This document shows positions 62,238 to 64,000 of a stretch of 64,000 bases of DNA, piece after piece. The DNA is from Bacteroides faecium. Its GTDB lineage: Bacteria; Bacteroidota; Bacteroidia; Bacteroidales; Bacteroidaceae. Position 1 is the stretch's first letter. Every line of letters begins with the position of its first letter. The notes under the pieces were generated by a model. The model made no database searches. It was not told the origin of the DNA and saw nothing but the letters and a program-made list of their open reading frames with translations. The DNA is taken from NCBI RefSeq assembly GCF_012113595.1, contig NZ_CP050831.1:186001-250000 (forward strand), given 5' to 3'. Made by a program: the position numbers and the translations under genes.

Positions 62238-62242
62238 ATTTG
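62209..62242 (-). repeat. Direct repeat over the IclR start codon
   Basis: TTTTCCATATTTG occurs at 62209-62221 and 62230-62242 (plus-strand sense), 21 bp apart, each containing a possible ATG on the minus strand. It may be an autoregulatory site or a coding duplication (MEN repeated). Confidence 0.5.
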
Positions 62243-62346
62243 AAATATCATTCCAGCTTTTGATTAAAAATAGGGATGTTGCTCTTAAATGGAACTACGG
62301 ATATGCAAAAAGAAGTTAAGTCTGCTGTATAACATAATTTGGGACA

Positions 62347-62817
62347 CTAAATATGTATCCCATATTGATGCTTCACTTCGGCCATCACAAAGGTACTTTC
62401 CAACGAACCCAGGCTATCAATCGTGCCTAATACATTCAGAATAAACTCCTGATAATATTTCATATTGGGAGCATGAATCTTCAATAAGTAATCATAGCTA
62501 CCCGATATGTTATAGCATTCGGTCACTTCGGGAATATCCTGTATGATTCGGGTAAATTCGGCAGCAATATCCCGATTCAGCCGCCTGAGCTTCACACTGC
62601 AAAATACCACAAATCCCTGATTCAGCTTTTCCGCATCGAGTACGGCGATATACTTCTTTATATAACCGCCACTTTCGAGACGTTTGAGACGTTCGAATAC
62701 AGGGGTTGATGACAAACTCACCCGCGCAGCCAGCTCTTTGGTAGTCAGACGGGCATTCTCTTGCAAAGTACGGAGTATTTGCAAATCTACTTTATCCAGT
62801 TTCTCTAATGTACTCAT
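62347..62817 (-). CDS. Lrp/AsnC family transcriptional regulator
   Basis: A 156-residue regulator: the helix-turn-helix is in LDKVDLQILRTLQENARLTTKELAARVSLSSTPVFERLKRLE, and the C-terminal RAM-type ligand domain has ISGSYDYLLKIHAPNMKYY. The start is the ATG at 62817; the frame is open further upstream, but a -7 box on the minus strand at 62884-62891 makes the long form unlikely. It is divergent from metY and probably regulates it in response to a sulfur or amino-acid signal. A damaged copy of its 3' end lies at 49781-49850. Confidence 0.92.
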   Translation of the reverse strand: MSTLEKLDKVDLQILRTLQENARLTTKELAARVSLSSTPVFERLKRLESGGYIKKYIAVLDAEKLNQGFVVFCSVKLRRLNRDIAAEFTRIIQDIPEVTECYNISGSYDYLLKIHAPNMKYYQEFILNVLGTIDSLGSLESTFVMAEVKHQYGIHI

Positions 62818-62883
62818 AGAATAATATTCTTCTAAAAGGTAAATTTCAGGAATGAAGCAAATCATTCGTTCTACACAACCGTA

Positions 62884-62891
62884 CAAAAATA
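62884..62891 (-). promoter_or_regulatory. -7 promoter box of lrp-type gene
   Basis: Minus-strand TATTTTTG (TAnnTTTG) lies 66 bases before the ATG at 62817. Confidence 0.55.
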
Positions 62892-62942
62892 GCATTATTT
62901 TCTATATTTTCATCATATATTGTTTGATAAACCCACGATCCA

Positions 62943-62950
62943 TAACTTTG
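62943..62950 (+). promoter_or_regulatory. -7 promoter box of metY
   Basis: TAACTTTG lies 43 bases before the metY ATG, with a TTTG 16 bases further upstream that could be a -33 element at slightly short spacing. Confidence 0.6.
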
Positions 62951-62993
62951 CAAGAAAATAAAGAAGATTATTAAACCTCAAAAACATACGATT

Positions 62994-64000
62994 ATGGCAA
63001 CAAAGAATTTACACTTCGAGACTTTACAGGTACATGTAGGACAAGAACAGGCAGACCCGGCAACAGATGCCCGTGCAGTACCTATTTATCAGACTACTTC
63101 TTATGTATTCCACAATTCGGCTCACGCTGCCGCACGTTTCGGCCTGCAAGACCCGGGAAATATCTACGGTCGTCTGACTAACTCTACCCAAGGAGTTTTT
63201 GAACAGCGCGTAGCTGCCCTTGAAGGTGGAGTAGCGGGTCTGGCTGTCGCTTCCGGTGCTGCCGCTATCACTTATGCATTCGAGAACATCACTCGTGCCG
63301 GCGACCATATTGTAGCAGCCAAGACCATCTATGGTGGGAGTTATAATTTACTGGCGCATACCCTGCCCAGCTATGGTATCACAACGACTTTTGTTGACCC
63401 CAGCGATTTATCGAACTTTGAAAAAGCTATCCAAGAGAATACGAAAGCGGTATTTATCGAGACATTAGGTAATCCGAATTCTAATATCATTGATATAGAA
63501 GCGGTATCCGAAATAGCTCACCGCCACAAAATTCCTTTGATTATAGACAATACATTCGGCACTCCTTATTTAATCCGCCCCATCGAACATGGAGCAGATA
63601 TCGTAGTACATTCAGCAACGAAATTCATTGGCGGACATGGTTCTTCATTAGGTGGAGTGATTGTTGATTCCGGTAAGTTCGACTGGGTAGCTTCCGGCAA
63701 GTTCCCGCAACTCACGGAACCCGACCCTTGCTATCACGGAGTACGCTTTGTAGACGCTGCCGGGCCGGCCGCTTACGCTATCCGTATCCGTGCCATTCTG
63801 CTGCGTGATACTGGGGCAACTATCAGCCCATTCAATGCTTTCATCCTGCTGCAAGGACTGGAAACTCTTTCATTGCGTGTAGAACGTCATGTGGAAAACG
63901 CCCTGAAAGTAGTGAATTTCTTAAACAATCACCCAAAAGTAAAGAAAGTGAACCACCCGTCATTGGCCAATCATCCCGACCACGCATTGTATCAGCGTTA
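62994..64000 (+). CDS. metY: O-acetylhomoserine aminocarboxypropyltransferase (partial, 5' part)
   Basis: The first about 335 residues are visible; the 3' end is cut by the window edge. This PLP enzyme of the Cys/Met metabolism family converts O-acetylhomoserine plus sulfide to homocysteine. Seen are FETLQVHVGQEQADPATDARAV, YGRLTNSTQGVFEQRVAALEGG, VDNTFGTPYLIRP-type segment (IIDNTFGTPYLIRP) and the PLP lysine in HSATKFIGGHGSS. The length and order match MetY/Met17. Divergent from the lrp-type regulator. Confidence 0.93.
   Translation, partial: MATKNLHFETLQVHVGQEQADPATDARAVPIYQTTSYVFHNSAHAAARFGLQDPGNIYGRLTNSTQGVFEQRVAALEGGVAGLAVASGAAAITYAFENITRAGDHIVAAKTIYGGSYNLLAHTLPSYGITTTFVDPSDLSNFEKAIQENTKAVFIETLGNPNSNIIDIEAVSEIAHRHKIPLIIDNTFGTPYLIRPIEHGADIVVHSATKFIGGHGSSLGGVIVDSGKFDWVASGKFPQLTEPDPCYHGVRFVDAAGPAAYAIRIRAILLRDTGATISPFNAFILLQGLETLSLRVERHVENALKVVNFLNNHPKVKKVNHPSLANHPDHALYQR

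Overview
The window looks like chromosomal DNA of a gut Bacteroides species. The evidence is moderate GC, many promoters with the Bacteroides -7 box TAnnTTTG (often immediately upstream of the true start codon), a VirE-N/HU gene pair typical of Bacteroidales, remnants of a polysaccharide utilisation locus, CPA2/P-type transporters, MATE pumps and a periplasmic c-type cytochrome operon. I see no rRNA, tRNA, complete insertion sequence or CRISPR array. Species cannot be fixed from the sequence alone.

Layout. 1-1.5 kb: start of a BT4734/VirE-N protein and, divergent from it, an HU-family protein with a strong terminator; a 24-bp inverted repeat lies between them. 1.6-7.6 kb (minus strand): a two-component system (response regulator then sensor kinase), a Mg-type P-type ATPase preceded by four 11-bp-spaced direct repeats, and an OprB-like porin. 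7.7-8.4 kb: scrambled remnants of three carbohydrate-active genes (GH43-like, GH78-like, SGNH-like), directly abutted by a RloA/RloB (ABC ATPase plus Toprim) defence-type pair at 8.4-10.2 kb. 10.4-22.9 kb: hybrid sensor kinase, AraC regulators, two sugar O-acetyltransferases, HAD and nitrilase-type hydrolases, MmcQ/YjbR, an MFS exporter, a lipoprotein, a CPA2 antiporter and a DJ-1/PfpI protein.

23.1-33.9 kb (minus strand) is a tellurite-resistance-like (Ter) signalling cluster: three TerD proteins, three TerY-type VWA proteins, a PP2C phosphatase, a protein kinase, then a PrsW-type intramembrane protease and a PMCA-type Ca2+ ATPase. TerD proteins bind Ca2+, so the calcium pump next door fits a Ca2+-linked envelope or phage/metal stress response. 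34.2-43.1 kb: DinB, RlmJ-like methyltransferase, a DUF3788/AraC/GyrI operon preceded by a 22-bp-period palindrome array, an MBL hydrolase and a pair of DUF3857/transglutaminase proteins. 43.2-44.1 kb: a tandem pair of small proteins whose Cys/His spacing matches CheD deamidases. A second 22-bp-period palindrome array follows at 44.44 kb.

44.8-51.2 kb: MATE pump, alpha/beta hydrolase, SDR, GNAT and Vat-type acetyltransferases, and an AAA/DUF4143 ATPase flanked by small remnants of lrp-like and vat-like genes. 51.2-62.2 kb (minus strand) is a compact seven-gene operon: IclR regulator, beta-propeller/di-haem cytochrome, Rid-like protein, cupin, a hydrazine-synthase-alpha-like cytochrome fused to a formylglycine-generating-enzyme-like domain, a CcsBA cytochrome c maturation protein and a secreted beta-propeller. 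It looks like a dedicated extracytoplasmic redox system of unknown substrate and is the most interesting candidate for an undescribed system. The window ends with an Lrp regulator divergent from metY (O-acetylhomoserine sulfhydrylase), cut by the window edge.
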